64,000 nt of DNA from Paragonimus skrjabini miyazakii (Eukaryota; Platyhelminthes; Trematoda; Plagiorchiida; Troglotrematidae). Positions 9,861-21,357 of this stretch are shown piece after piece; position 1 is the stretch's first letter; each line of letters starts with the position of its first letter. The stretch is taken from NCBI GenBank assembly GCA_014338405.1, contig JTDE01002107.1, positions 1 through 64,000 of the forward strand, written 5' to 3'. The notes beneath the pieces were generated by a model. The model made no database searches. It was not told the origin of the DNA and saw only the letters and a program-made list of their open reading frames with translations. A program made the position numbers and the translations under genes.

Positions 9861-11600
9861 GTTCAGTCCAGCTCAGTTCCCTTATTTCAATTTGAAGCAT
9901 TTTTGTGGACCCAGGAAGCTGTCCAACGCGCCATGGATTCGACCGGAATACCAGTTTAAATTTGATTCTGTTAAATGTGGTTACATTAGTATTCTATTTT
10001 TTCTTTAGACGGCACACTTGTGAATATTAACGTAACATCTAGGAACAGCGTTTGGTGCTTTTTAATGTTCAGCTAGTCGACAGAGTCCACAAACTGAAAT
10101 GTATCTTTCGGACTAAACTGAGTTATTTAGACGTTAGTGTACGGTGATAGCAACTCCATTAATTTTGATGTCCCAGAATGCTCTTCATGGTTTAACTTGT
10201 CTTAATTTTCATTTGCAATATTCGAGCGATTGACCCAGGAATGCACTCATACGCTTTAATCTCCCACGTATTTATACCACCGAAAAACGGCATTTTCACT
10301 TGTTATTTGCCAGCCATCTGTGAATTAGATCACCAAAAGTCGTTCACATCCAAGCCAGGAAACCCTTGAAAACTGATGCCGAACTGTTTATTGATTTCAA
10401 TAGATTGACCACGTTACTGTAGTGGACAAGTTCGAAAATCGATAATATTCTGATCGCTCTCGCGTGATCTAACTCAAAATATGTGTAATCGGTTTCTGTT
10501 TCCACAACGGCTTTCGACTCTATTCAACAAGCACCCGTAGCTCAATATTGCAGTGGATACATAAGCAAACACAAGTCAAGAAGAAAGCAATAACTAACAA
10601 TATTGATTTCTGGTAAAATGTCTACTAAAGCAATTCTTACCAAATGAATGTGCAGTTTCTCCAGGATCAGTGTGCTTATACTTCAAGGGTGTCATTCCCA
10701 TGTAATGAAAATGGAGGGGAACGTGCATGAAGAATGGACTGCGCTCAAGAACACAAATAGTTTATATATTTTCACTGTACTGGCCAAGTTCCTTAGGGAA
10801 ACCGACCACTTCAAATTTCTTCGAACGCGATTATTAAAGAAGCAGTCGCCAAGCTAGATGACCTTCGCTACCTGGGGCGCAGGTTAGTCATCGCGCGTCT
10901 TTACACGAATCTTTGCAGCTCCACGCGTTACTTTCCCCACAGATTATCAGAAAACTCCGTTTACGTGAGTTACAGCTGATTGGCTCGAACCCCAACTAGA
11001 ACAGTGTCGACAGAAACTGGAATCTCTCGAGGAAATTTACGACAGGATATGGATTATAGTCGAAGATTTATCAGTTGTGTCAAATCAAATGTGAGATTTG
11101 CAGAATTATTGTACGGTTTACAAAAACGAACGTCATCGTTTCCTTTAAGGACTTATTTAGTTTGATTTTGAACGAAGCAGCAGTTCTAAAAGATTTAGAT
11201 GGACAAGGTGTTGATCCATCATCAGTGCCGCTGTTATAGATTAAAGTGAAAATGCTACTTTCAGAAGTTAAATTGGCATATCATCAGCAGATACTGCGGA
11301 ATATGGGTTATACGTGTAGTGGCCTAACCAATCAAATGATAAAAATGACCGAAATATGGTAGTATCGAAGAATAATCGTAACGGTGACGGATAGGCTCAA
11401 AGGTAGACGTGCAAACTAAACGGAAGATGTATCGGTAAAATAGGAACGACTCACTGACAAGTTAAAGTCCGTTAGATTGAATAGTCCACCACAAGAAAGA
11501 AAGACAGCGTCAGAGATAAGATCCGGAACACGACCGATGAAGAATTCCACACGAGGCTTAGGATGGCGAACGTTGAGCGTCGATAGATCAGCTAATACGC
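9861..11600. other. No certain gene; possible weak Gypsy RT trace near 11040-11165
   Basis: Plus-strand translation at about 11040-11165 gives DYSRRFI followed by LLYGLQK. This faintly resembles the Gypsy RT C-terminal segment (a YSRFI motif, then a leucine-rich LLK block). The match is short and flanked by unrelated sequence, so I do not annotate it as a gene. The rest shows nothing recognisable. Confidence 0.35.
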
Positions 11601-11828
11601 GGAGCTGAAATATTTCAAGGTCCAATTACTTTACCAACGCAAAAAGCCGTTCGAATAAAGAAGACAGAGATGATGCGCGGTTACCCCGGTTTATTCGTGT
11701 TGACGATTCAATTCGAAAAGTGATGGTGATGGTTTCAAACAAGTGTATAAATGAAGGTAACGAAACGATATATACAAAATTTTGCAAAAATGGATTATGA
11801 AATATAACTGTGAATTGTGAACACTACA
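11601..11828. repeat. Left LTR-like direct repeat
   Basis: It starts GGAGCTGAAATATTTCA, containing the 12-bp palindrome TGAAATATTTCA, and ends in CA. It is about 93-95% identical by eye to 12973-13199, with differences clustered at the two ends. Confidence 0.8.
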
Positions 11829-11899
11829 ACTCCAAAGCATTTAACAGAACGCGAACTAGCCTCTAGCGCTGTTTGTGCTGCTGGTAGTGTCAAGCAGCA

Positions 11900-12790
11900 A
11901 CACCTTGTCGTCTGTAGCGGCTATAATGAATGATATTTTTGATAGTCGCATTCACTTGTACATTTCTGGTGATCTTGGCTTTTTACCTACTTTTGTTTTA
12001 GTCAAGCTATCCCTTTTGTAATATCCGTCCCGGAGCCACAATCACAACTCGCTCCGTGACTCGCTAGCTTGATGTGCTTTCTCTGTACACTCTACTTTCC
12101 AGGGTCCATACAAATACACGAGGGTAAACGCGCTGAGTCCTTGGTTTTCATTGTCGACTGGTTTTCGATAGTGACTACGGGCTGGATATTAATCTGTTGG
12201 ACCGGTTGCAACACGTCAGCATAATCATGACCAGTCAGCATTCTACCTGATACAGGCATCTTGTGAGTGCCGCAGATAATCCTCTGTTATGTCGTTTATT
12301 ATAAAATTAAACAAAAATGATGAAAGAAGATAGCTTTGACGTACGCCATTCAGGGTTCTGAAACTGTCAGTTCACCGTAAACCCTAACCTGTGCTGAAGT
12401 ATGGGAATAAGGCGCCGACAGTATATTCACATATTTGGTCGATACACCCCTGTGTTTAAGCGATTCTGAAAGTGTAGATCGATCCACCGAATCGAACGCA
12501 ACTGTATAGTCGAGAAATGTGGCGATTGTTGGCCTGCGGTACACGTGACGCAGCTTCAGAATTTGACGGGGAGTAAAAATGTGATCATGACATCCTCGCC
12601 TAGGGCAAAACCTTGCCTGTTCTCTAATGTTTAACTCCCGAACTGCAGTGAGCCGATGAAGTATAATGGATACCAGAACCCTAGTAATGACTCGAGTCAA
12701 ACTTATTCCTCTATGGTTTTCGAGAGAGTCGCTGATAACTTTCTTGAATATGGAACCTATTATCAAGCTACTCCAGCACGGAGGGATGGT
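11900..12790 (-). pseudogene. LINE reverse transcriptase fragment
   Basis: On the minus strand, a 149-codon open frame (12350-12799) carries an NHRGISL motif and a REQARFCPRRGC block. A FLDYTVAFDSVDR segment includes the first catalytic Asp region. VRVYGEL leads toward the GVRQ motif, which is reached after a frameshift. Beyond several stops a decayed YADD box (HDYADV) lies near 12216-12233, followed by thumb-like sequence that decays toward 11900. The family resembles the LINE at 20.6 kb, and the order is conserved. It is bounded on the right by inverted LINE 5' sequence and on both sides by the LTR-like repeats. It is non-functional. Confidence 0.8.
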
Positions 12791-12814
12791 CTCCAACATC
12801 CACTTATGCTGCTA

Positions 12815-12945
12815 CCTCCCGACCTATGCTGTCACCTTGGCGAGGTGGTCGGGCTTGTGTGCTGGTTTGATCTGACTAGGACTAAGGTCCTTCCAGGTGC
12901 AACCTTGTCAGACAGGCCAAGGGGAGCAGTTAGATGAAAAGCGGT
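12815..12945 (+). repeat. LINE 5' leader fragment, inverted relative to its neighbour
   Basis: It matches 20609-20735 ahead of the LINE at 20.6 kb. Shared landmarks are the GAGGTG/TCGGGCTTGTGT block, GACTAGGACTAAGGTCCTTC, CAGGTGCAACC and AGGGGAGCAGT. It is on the plus strand while the adjacent RT fragment is on the minus strand, so a LINE copy has had its 5' end flipped. Confidence 0.75.
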
Positions 12946-12972
12946 TACACTCAGGATTGCATGTTGCACTAC

Positions 12973-13199
12973 TGAGCTGAAATATTTCACCGTCCAATCA
13001 CTTTACCAACGCAAAAAGTCGTTCGAATGAAGAAGACAGAGATGATGCGCGGTTACCCCGGTTTATTCGTGTTGACGATTCAATTCGAAAAGTGATGGTG
13101 ATGGTTTCAAACAAGTGTATAAATGAAGGTAACGAAACGATATATACAAAATGTACAAAAATGAATTGTGAAATATAACTGTGAATTATGGACACTACA
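12973..13199. repeat. Right LTR-like direct repeat
   Basis: It starts TGAGCTGAAATATTTCA and ends CACTACA, followed directly by the second TACGC of the target duplication. Confidence 0.8.
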
Positions 13200-16100
13200 T
13201 ACGCCTGATTTAAAAATGCGTAAGATCACCTGAAGTGAATGTCTTTGCTTTCCGGCCTTAGGGCCGGATAGCCCACGCACACTTGCATAAGTTTAGGGGA
13301 TATAAACAAAATGACATGTATGCCTCCAAGATAATTTGTAGTAATTCGCAAGAGTTCACTTTCTATATCTATCACTTTGTCTCCTCTAAAATATTTCATT
13401 CCTGTATACCAACATGGAATTCGACTCAATAATTTTTGTAAACATTTCTGTGTTTTTAAAATAATATTGCCGATGAAAACCCTTAAATATCTGGTTCGTA
13501 TCAAAGGTGGTAAGAGCGTGACTTTATGATTCCAAAGTGAACCACACCACCGGCCTGTTTCATCTACACGATTGCGTAGTGGAGTTTCAAACTGCAGAGC
13601 TTACCTTTTTACAACGTTCGCCCAAAAATTCAGGTTACATCTTACCGGCACAAAACGTGAATCATTGAGAAATCCTGTTACACTCTGTGAGCTAATTATA
13701 AATTAATCTATGAATTGCGGCCTGTTTGCTGAACATCTTGGCAATAAGTCCATATTTCTCAGATTAGGTTTATCGTGTGTGCTACAATGGCTCAGTATCA
13801 TCAGTATTTTTCCGCTGTCACGTATCCTGGTATAATTCAGTGTTGTCACTCACGTTTTGCCAATTCGATGGTTGTTACTGTTTCATTTGTGATCCTAAAT
13901 AATAACCACCTTTAGCTTCTATCTCTCTTGAAGTCACCTAGCCTGTTTGATTTTTCGACAACTGACGGCGGTAATTTTCCGCCATTAACACCGAGGCGTA
14001 GCACCACAACATGACTTTATGTGGCGCGGATTGGCCTTCCCCACCAGTTTTCTTCTTGGAGTCTCGCTAAAGGAATACACCGTTTCATGGACTTCGTATG
14101 CATTATCGTATGCACACTGTTCACGCGGAGATTATGGTTGCATGTTTCTTTCACCTATTGGGTACCTCATCACTTTCGTTGGGTCCGATGCATAACAACC
14201 GTGATGAGCCTAGTATGACAACTTCCTAGCTAGTCGTTGTAATGTCAGCAGCTCTTGCTGTAGTAGTACACATTTGATAAGCGTAGTTTTCTCACGAGAA
14301 TGTAAAAACTATCCATGAAGTTTGTAGTTTAAATATCGGCGTTTACGTGAATGAGTATTTTTCATTTTCTTTTCCTTCCACACATCATTTCCCCACAATC
14401 GATTGATTTTTAGTATGTCCCTGATGACTGCGAATTTCCGCTAAAATAATTCCCAGGTAGTTTGTTGCGCAAAAACTCATCTTCTCTTGAATCCACTAAT
14501 CTCCATTTTGTTCTCGTGCTCCGTTTGACCTCTTTATTCTCGGAGATGCTTCTCTTAATGATGACGCTTTAGGTCAAAAATGGACTGAGGCAATTTGCAG
14601 CGCTTAGTCGAGGTACTTAGTGGACTTGGCATTCATTAGTCTGCTTGCCTTTTTAAGCAGATGCATCCACATAATGATATTCATGATATATATGATCTTA
14701 TCTGAATATCATTGGGCCGCTTAGTCACCGTGGCTTACTCACCCTTATTTATGCTATTCGTTCAGTTGGCGATCAACCATGAAGTAGCCACCTGATGGCT
14801 ACCATTAACCATCTCTGTACAGGAACATATGCAAAACCGATGGCCACGACCTGAGATTGATTTCATTGTGCACAACCACATGCCTGTATATCTCTTCAAG
14901 ATTGACAAGTAGTTTTGATGGAACAGTAGTGTTTGTCCTTTGGTCGCTTTAGGGGAAAGTGTCTTCCAGAACTAACGCTTTCAATAATTCAGTGATTCAG
15001 TGACTGACACGCAGGTGTGATGCTGGAAGCCCATACACCACCGGTGTGTTCACCTTTCATCTGATGTTATACAGACGCCAGTTTCCCTGTAAAGTAACCA
15101 TGAACAACGTATGTAGCACCACTCTTTAGGATCACAGTGTCATCAGAGGAACGATAGCGTTTTTGACAGAAAATGAACAAAGGTTGTTTAGAAAATGTTA
15201 GTTAAGCAATGTCTAAAATGTTAACTGAAGAGATCTTGGTAACCATTAGTGGTAGCATAATCAATTTGACTACCGCCCTGCGAGGGAATTTATTTCCGAA
15301 GACAAGTGGAGGGTTGGGCACAGGCGACTACTTCTCGTGCCCTCGCGGCCTGTTTCGGTACGCAAGCTCTCTGCAAGACCTTCAGAGAAAATAAAATAAA
15401 TGATAATTGGTTCTTATCAGTCTTCTGTACTCGAAGGAATAAAGATCAAAGATTTCCAACTGTGACTCGTATGTAACGTTTTGAAGTCCTGATGCTGTTA
15501 GTAGTATCTGTAGTATCTCACTGAACATGCCTAAACGTGTTTGTATCCTTTTTAAGATCAGTTATACTCAGAAAAAGGTCAGGTACGGACCCCGTAAAGG
15601 GTTTGGAAGGTATCCTGTTCTATACAGAGGAGTGTCCACTCAATAGAGAGTAAGCGAAATATTCTCAAATGAGCATTGTCCCTTTTTGAGAGCAGCTTTG
15701 AAGAGAAGGGTTATTACATTTCAATTTTTGCTGTTCAGTGAGAACCATCGTGCCGACGGTGTCATAAATAAATACCGCAGCGCAGCTACGTTTGGTTCGA
15801 ACCATCGAAGGGTCGGATTACCAACATTATAAACGCAGTTTACGACTGCACCACCTCTCACGCTTGCAGTGACAGTCACAGAGCTGGATTTAATTCACAA
15901 TTGCCACAGGGGGACGGAAAACTTCAAAGAATTGTCGAAACAACTGATAACGTATCAGCCTTAGGCTAATGGATCTACTGCTCGATCTTCTGTAACTCAA
16001 CACTTACTGATAATACGTCACCATGGTAATCCAATTTACCTCAGTTAAAGTATTGTTGAGGAATCTGGACCCTCAATGGCTGACCTTCGACGAAGCAATA

Positions 16101-16997
16101 AGTATCCAAATTTAAAAAGCAGGGATATGAGTGAAAAGTAGCTAAAGCACGTCATCGGATAATCTTGACCCAGATTACACACAATTTGGTGGAGGTTTAC
16201 ATATGTTTACTCTACTTGTCCCCGTTTGTCTTGCGTATACACTCTTCACATGTTACGTTTGATAGTGATGAGAGCTTACAACATGTTGACATGTCGCAAC
16301 ATTCGTCGTCCTTTTTCAGTGGAGTTGTTAAATAATTTCCAGTGTCTGAAACGTGTGTACCCTAGCAACTTTATACTTTTCTTAGTTATCTACCATTCTG
16401 TCTACTGTTGACAGTCACTGTTTTTAACACGCACGATTTCGCTGATCAATCATACCTCGCGCTTAAAAATCACGGATTTCTACTTAAAAATTAGTTGGCA
16501 GATTACATAACGGTATAGATCGTAGTGATTCAGCTATTGTGCCTAAGTGCTGAACCAGAGTTTCCCAAAGTAGGCGACGCCATCCACCGGAGAGTGATAG
16601 GGATGTATGAAAAGGGTGCAACAAATTTATGAATATGGCGATCGGATTTTTTTTCTAATTGACGTTCAGGTTTATATTGATGGAATGATACAATAGTGTC
16701 AGTCCCAATAGTCACCTTGACTACTGATAAGCGGGACTGGCCCAGAAGTTTATCTGTATATAAAAACCGCAATTAACTGAGTTGTGTTCCGTTTCCTTCC
16801 CAATAATTTGTGAACAGATGTGTGGCTTTCTAGTGGTCCAATTAAATGTGTCTAACTGTTATTGTTCTGATCTTGATGTTCACGTAATGCATGTTTAGAG
16901 ATGGGAGCAATAACTTCGCATGGGAAGAGCTAAGGAGGCTAGGATTTTACATTTTTGACGTAGGAAATCGAAACCAGCACGCACACAGTCACCGAAA
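13200..16997. other. No gene recognised
   Basis: Frames are short (largest about 92 codons, 13226-13504 minus) with no nameable domain. There are AT-rich stretches but no clear tandem repeat, tRNA or element boundary. Confidence 0.45.
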
Positions 16998-18220
16998 ATG
17001 AGTGGCTCGCCAAAAGCCTACAAACGAGTTACCCCATTACAACCGATATTATCTATGGTCAATTCTGCATACTATAAACTTGCGCGTTGGTTAACTGACA
17101 TCCTTAAATCAAGTCGTGAGTTGGTATCCCTCGGTTGCGTTCGTAGTTCTCCCGTGTTGGCAGAAGTTTTAGAAAACACTTCAGTAAATCCTCAGGTTGG
17201 GCATTCGGTCAATGTTGACTCATTATCTACCGGTGTACCGTTGTGTGGGGCTGTTGACATTTCAGACGATTTTATTTCCAGTCAGAAGGTAAATATGTGT
17301 ATCCTATTAGATCTCCTTAGGAATTTAATTTTTGCTTGGACGACATTCCGTTCGAATGCAAAGTTGTGAATTATAGACAGACTTATGATGCACCTGTGGG
17401 TAGCCCACTGAGTCCCAAATTGACAAGTGTATTTTTGGGGATGCTTCAAAGGTAATTTCACGAAAACGCTTCTAGAGTCTTGCTTCACAAAGTCACGTAG
17501 ATGACATTCAAGTTTTTATTGATGAATTTGCTTTACCTCATTTTATAACGACTTGAGGTCCATCTGCCGAAACCTCATTGTACTTTATGAGGTGGAGGTT
17601 AACAGTTGTTTGTCAATCTTAGACGTTCTTATAACTAGATGTCAGAATGGAACTTTGCAATGATCTGTTTATCGCAAGCCAACTTAAAGCGGACATTGTT
17701 TGCAATTCTCTAGTTTCTCGCCTATTGATGACAAACCGGGATTACCAAGAACATTATTTTACAGGGCCAAAAAGATAAGCACTCTGGATAGACTGGTGGA
17801 TAATGGTTATCCAGAAAAGTTCGTGAACATCCACATTATGAAGACAGAACCAAGAGTGGCAAACTGCAATGTGAACAAAAAGGATATACTTCTGAAAATC
17901 TGATTCAAGGGTGGCCATCTTACCAACAACGCGGGTTACAAACTCACACTGGCTTTGCAACGCATTTATCCGGCTGCCAAACTACGCGCTCTGTTATGCA
18001 CAGGAGTTTGGCTGTCCACAGTATTGATACGCACTCAACACATCAGTCCGTTTCTCACATACAACACCAGTTCAATTGCATTTTCAAGGACGTCTATATA
18101 GGCAGAACAGATGGGTGCTTGCATCAACGCATGGCGAAATACATTACTAAGTGGCTATCAAGTTCAGGGTCAAAAGGCGATACGCTGACTGTACCAAGCC
18201 AATCAGCTTGAGCCGTTTGA
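16998..18220 (+). pseudogene. Penelope-like element: reverse transcriptase plus GIY-YIG endonuclease, decayed
   Basis: Translation in shifting frames follows the order of a Penelope-like polyprotein. GSPKAYKRVTPLQPILSM is the conserved early RT block (typically G.PK.HK...PLRPI.S). A LARWLTDIL helix follows. YRQTYDAPVGSPLSP is the RT glycine motif near 17380. HVDDIQVF is a degenerate YVDD active site near 17495. DNGYPEKFV (about 17800) is the linker typical before the endonuclease, and YPAAKLR leads to DVYIGRTDGCLHQR (about 18090-18130), the GIY-YIG core. Several frameshifts and stops separate these blocks, so it is dead. The copy is RT-truncated at its 5' end. Further Penelope fragments follow immediately downstream. 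Confidence 0.85.
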
Positions 18221-18237
18221 AAAACAGTTCGGTAGGT

Positions 18238-18418
18238 AAAGTTTGAAAGACAGCTTTGAACTTGCTGATTGTATAGATGGTTTGGATGCTTGTGACAATA
18301 TGTTGTATGCATTTGATGTGATATCCGTATTCACTAAAGTTCTGCTCCGTAAAACAGATGATAGTATTCGTGGTTTTCTTTCTAAAAGGACTACTTTGTT
18401 CTTCAGTTCACTATAGTT
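18238..18418 (+). pseudogene. Penelope-like RT fragment, second tandem copy
   Basis: The frame LKDSFELADCIDGLDA... leads to YAFDVISVFTKVLL. This corresponds to the Penelope RT block normally read as SFDVVSLFTNVP, which carries the first catalytic Asp. It is upstream RT sequence, yet it lies downstream of an endonuclease, so it must come from another copy placed head to tail. Penelope elements commonly sit in such partial tandems. Confidence 0.7.
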
Positions 18419-18419
18419 A

Positions 18420-18580
18420 ATAAAACGCAACGGCATTTTTAGTAATCTCTGACTACAGTTGATCAATCTGTGTTTGCCACTCTCCAGTATCTCCTCAGAT
18501 GCGCGTTCAGTTGCATTATATGATTTTGAGGAAGGTGAACCAGCGTGCCAAAGTGTGCACAAACCCATGTGTGAGTTCCA
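18420..18580 (-). pseudogene. Penelope-like endonuclease C-terminal scrap, inverted
   Basis: Minus-strand translation contains ATERASEEILESGK followed by INCSQRLLKMPLRF. This resembles the segment after the GIY-YIG core, where relatives have SAIARHLLESGH followed by a hydrophobic VL/IYK stretch. The key His of the GH pair reads as Lys. Its orientation is opposite to the two preceding fragments. The assignment depends on weak similarity. Confidence 0.45.
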
Positions 18581-19989
18581 GGTGCGTGTACCTGTGTTGA
18601 TGGGCATCACATGAAAAGCATGTTCATATATACACACACTTTTATTTGAAATCTTACCGTGGAAGAATGTCCCGGTCAGCCGACGATTACGACTTCACAC
18701 ATCAAGGGGCATGTATGTATGTAGGAAAAACAGGAAATAAACAAGCGTAATGGGGCTTTGTGAATAAATGGAGGAAGAGTCAGCGATTTTTGCGATGCAA
18801 ACTCCTGCACGTTGTTACGTCTGAGGACGTTTATGAACAACAGTGTGTATAGTCAGTCCCCAACATTGCAGGCCACACATCACAATCCTACTCAGCACAG
18901 TTGACAGATTAACTGGCGGTGGCCGAACCTCGAGAGCTTATAGGCATGTTCCAAACGAACGGATGAAGTTTCTGGTCATTAAAACCTGAGTGCACACACA
19001 TTGACAACAGTCTTTAACAGTTTATTGTACATTGAGGATTAGCAGACACAGCATACGCATATAACACCCGGAATTAGGTAATGCGACTTGCTATAGAAAT
19101 TCATACCTAGCACGTTACTAATAAGAAGTCCTCAGTATGGTTGTGGCAGGCGGTCGTCATTCTTGGTAAGAAACACGGGTGTATGAAGTTACATCAGTAT
19201 TACATAGATCAGAGTTGGTCATTAGTTGACAGCAGTAACTCATGAAATGTTGCAAATTGCAATCTGATTAGTCTATAGGGAACAAAGAATCCAACGAGTG
19301 GCGAAAGAGATACGGCAGCTGTTTGTCGAAACTCGATGTTGCATCTGAAAACCACTATGAATTTGTCCGTCATTAGCCTGTTTCTTGCGTCAGGATTTAG
19401 AGAGTTCATAAATCGAGTAGGTTTTCACCATAGCACTATTACAAGCTGATGATATGCCCTTACCCAGGTACGTGAAGGGAGCGATCATCTCAGAGAACGG
19501 AGATAGTATAATTAAGGAAAGGTCAGGGTCAACACAATCGTTTGACTATACTTTACATGTTCCGGGTGCAAAGGGTGTACCATGCAGTTCAATCATCTCA
19601 GTTAGCCTAATCAGCAGGGTCAGCACATGATCTGCAAAATAGCCGGAAAAAGGTAATTTCGTCTACACATTCAATAGCGGCCAACATACAGCCCGTCAGA
19701 TGCTTTAAAAGTACTCGGTGCCTCCAAATACTTCCTCTCCACTATCATCCATCACGCAGTTGAAGAGAAATTGGGAGATCAGATGTCCCTGTCAAACGTC
19801 ACTGGAAGTGGAAATTTCCTAAGAGAGATGCTTATAAATACGCACTTTGCATTCACTGTAAGCACGTGTTGACTACAGTAATTTAACTTACTTCAGTGGG
19901 ACCCATCAGCAATGGTGATAGCTCCAGACAACTTGTCGGTCGACCGAACCAAAAGACACTTTTCGATCTGGAAATACCACAACCGTTGA
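18581..19989. other. No gene recognised
   Basis: Short frames only (19209-19409 minus is the longest named by length alone). No repeats shared with the rest of the window were found. Confidence 0.45.
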
Positions 19990-20412
19990 CTAAGAAAAGG
20001 AGCGTCGACGCTTCGGTATCGGTCAAAAGGTGAAGATACGGTCGATACGCCTCCTACCCACGTCCGAAACTTATCTCTTATTCCCCAGCTGGTTCTGTTA
20101 GTTTCGAAACCGCCAAATTATGAGGCCCGTGAGCATGCTGCATGTGATGGAGATCAGGCTACTATTTCTGTGGTTGCCCCCAACGTTCCAAAACCTTTCA
20201 CAAAGATGAGAATGATTGCTGGTAAACCTCAGTCAGGAGGTACCTATTCAGTCTTGTATGTAGAACGCAGCAGCATTGTCAATTCAGACACCAATCTCTC
20301 ATTGCTGTCTTTGAAGAGAGGAGGAAAAACAAGGCTCGGATCTGGAGCTTTATTAGGTTTTGATGAGTTGAGTTCCAGTATCATTTCGAGTTCTGACAGA
20401 GAGACGTTGTGA
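19990..20412 (+). CDS. Unassigned coding-like open frame
   Basis: A 140-codon stretch is open from just after a TGA at 19987 to a TGA at 20410. The first in-frame ATG is at 20206. The same frame stays open upstream of that TGA back to about 19899, next to a splice-acceptor-like TTAACTTACTTCAG. The composition is protein-like and not obviously repetitive: a proline-containing N-terminal part, a VAPNVPKPF segment, then a serine-rich tail. I recognise no domain. It could be a pseudogene, an exon, part of an unknown repeat, or chance. The LINE leader begins about 200 bp downstream. Confidence 0.3.
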   Translation, partial: LRKGASTLRYRSKGEDTVDTPPTHVRNLSLIPQLVLLVSKPPNYEAREHAACDGDQATISVVAPNVPKPFTKMRMIAGKPQSGGTYSVLYVERSSIVNSDTNLSLLSLKRGGKTRLGSGALLGFDELSSSIISSSDRETL

Positions 20413-21357
20413 ATGTTCTAGACAACACATTATCCCCATCATCCACAGCCAAGTAAGCTGGCTCAGATTTGTTCAATCGTCTCTAAAGTGTTAATCCTGT
20501 ATTTCAAATCAAGGTGTAAGTCCTCGAGATGTCTTTAGATATACTCTCTCCAAAAACCTCGATGGTGGTGGATGTAATTACGAAATAAGGCACCAGACTC
20601 GGTGACACTGACCTATACTGCTACCTTAGTGAGGTGATCGGGCTTGTGTAGTGTTTCGATCCGGCGGACTATGCTGACTAGGACTAAGGTCCTTCCAGGT
20701 GCAACCATGTCAGTCAAGCCAAAGGGGAGCAGTCAATCGAAAAGAAGTTAAGCTACTGACCGCGTGGAAATGCTTAGGGAGAGAGGTACCATCCTATAGG
20801 CATACAACAGAACCACTTTTACAAGTGCGGCATTGCTGTCTTGCGTATCAGAAAGAAGGGGGTTAGAAAAAGTACCCTCGAACAAAAAGCACTCCGATCA
20901 CCCATCAGTTGACCGTGACCGCCGCCACATTATCCAATACGGCTGAAAAATATCTGGTATCTCCCAAATGCCCGGTGTCACTTCGAGTACAACCACTGTG
21001 TGCAGCATTGTTCAGAATCAGACATCAATGACTTATTCACTGCGCCCTCGGGCTAGGCAACCACCTCACTGCCAAGTAAGTCGGACTCTTGAGTCATTGA
21101 CTCAGGGTAGGATCCCCCAAGAAAACCCTATATCCTGTTGTCTCGCAGGTCAGACTTTTGGGTCAGAGACTCGGGGTAGGATCCCTCAAGTCAACCCCAT
21201 TTGGCAGCATAAACGACCGGGAAGTATTATAAGTTATCGTTCTCCCGACAGTGACATTATTCATCTAACACAACTTCTTCCTACTGTTTTATCCCTCATG
21301 TCTTCTGCCTTCCATATGCCTTTGGGTGATAATTGTTTTCTGAGGCCAAGTCAACTG

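Larger units (their letters stand above)
11601..13199. mobile_element. LTR-like direct-repeat element whose interior is LINE sequence
   Basis: Two direct repeats of 228 and 227 bp (11601-11828 and 12973-13199) end in CACTACA. The right one starts with TG; the left one has G at the first base. The pair is flanked by a perfect 5-bp duplication, TACGC at 11596-11600 and 13200-13204, as expected for a single insertion of an LTR-type element. The 1144-bp interior has no gag or pol. It is LINE reverse transcriptase on the minus strand followed head to head by LINE 5' sequence on the plus strand, and it reaches close to both repeats. I see no convincing primer site or polypurine tract, so the orientation is unknown. 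It could be a TRIM-like element that carried or received LINE sequence. Confidence 0.7.

Noticed and set aside
9574..10008. 144-codon frame as a host gene
   Set aside because: Its first half aligns with LINE leader sequence at 20.8-21.1 kb, and no domain is visible.
11040..11165. Gypsy RT C-terminal fragment
   Set aside because: Only two short segments (DYSRRFI, LLYGLQK) fit, and the flanks do not continue the domain.
11210..11285. CTGATGA strings on the minus strand as further hammerheads
   Set aside because: No GAAA partner, GTC/GTA site or pairing stem I at the required spacing. CTGATGA-like strings near 8530, 13798, 14400 and 24310 fail in the same way.
18203..18637. 144-codon minus-strand frame as a real gene
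   Set aside because: It overlaps a plus-strand Penelope RT fragment, and only a short central part resembles a known (Penelope) segment.
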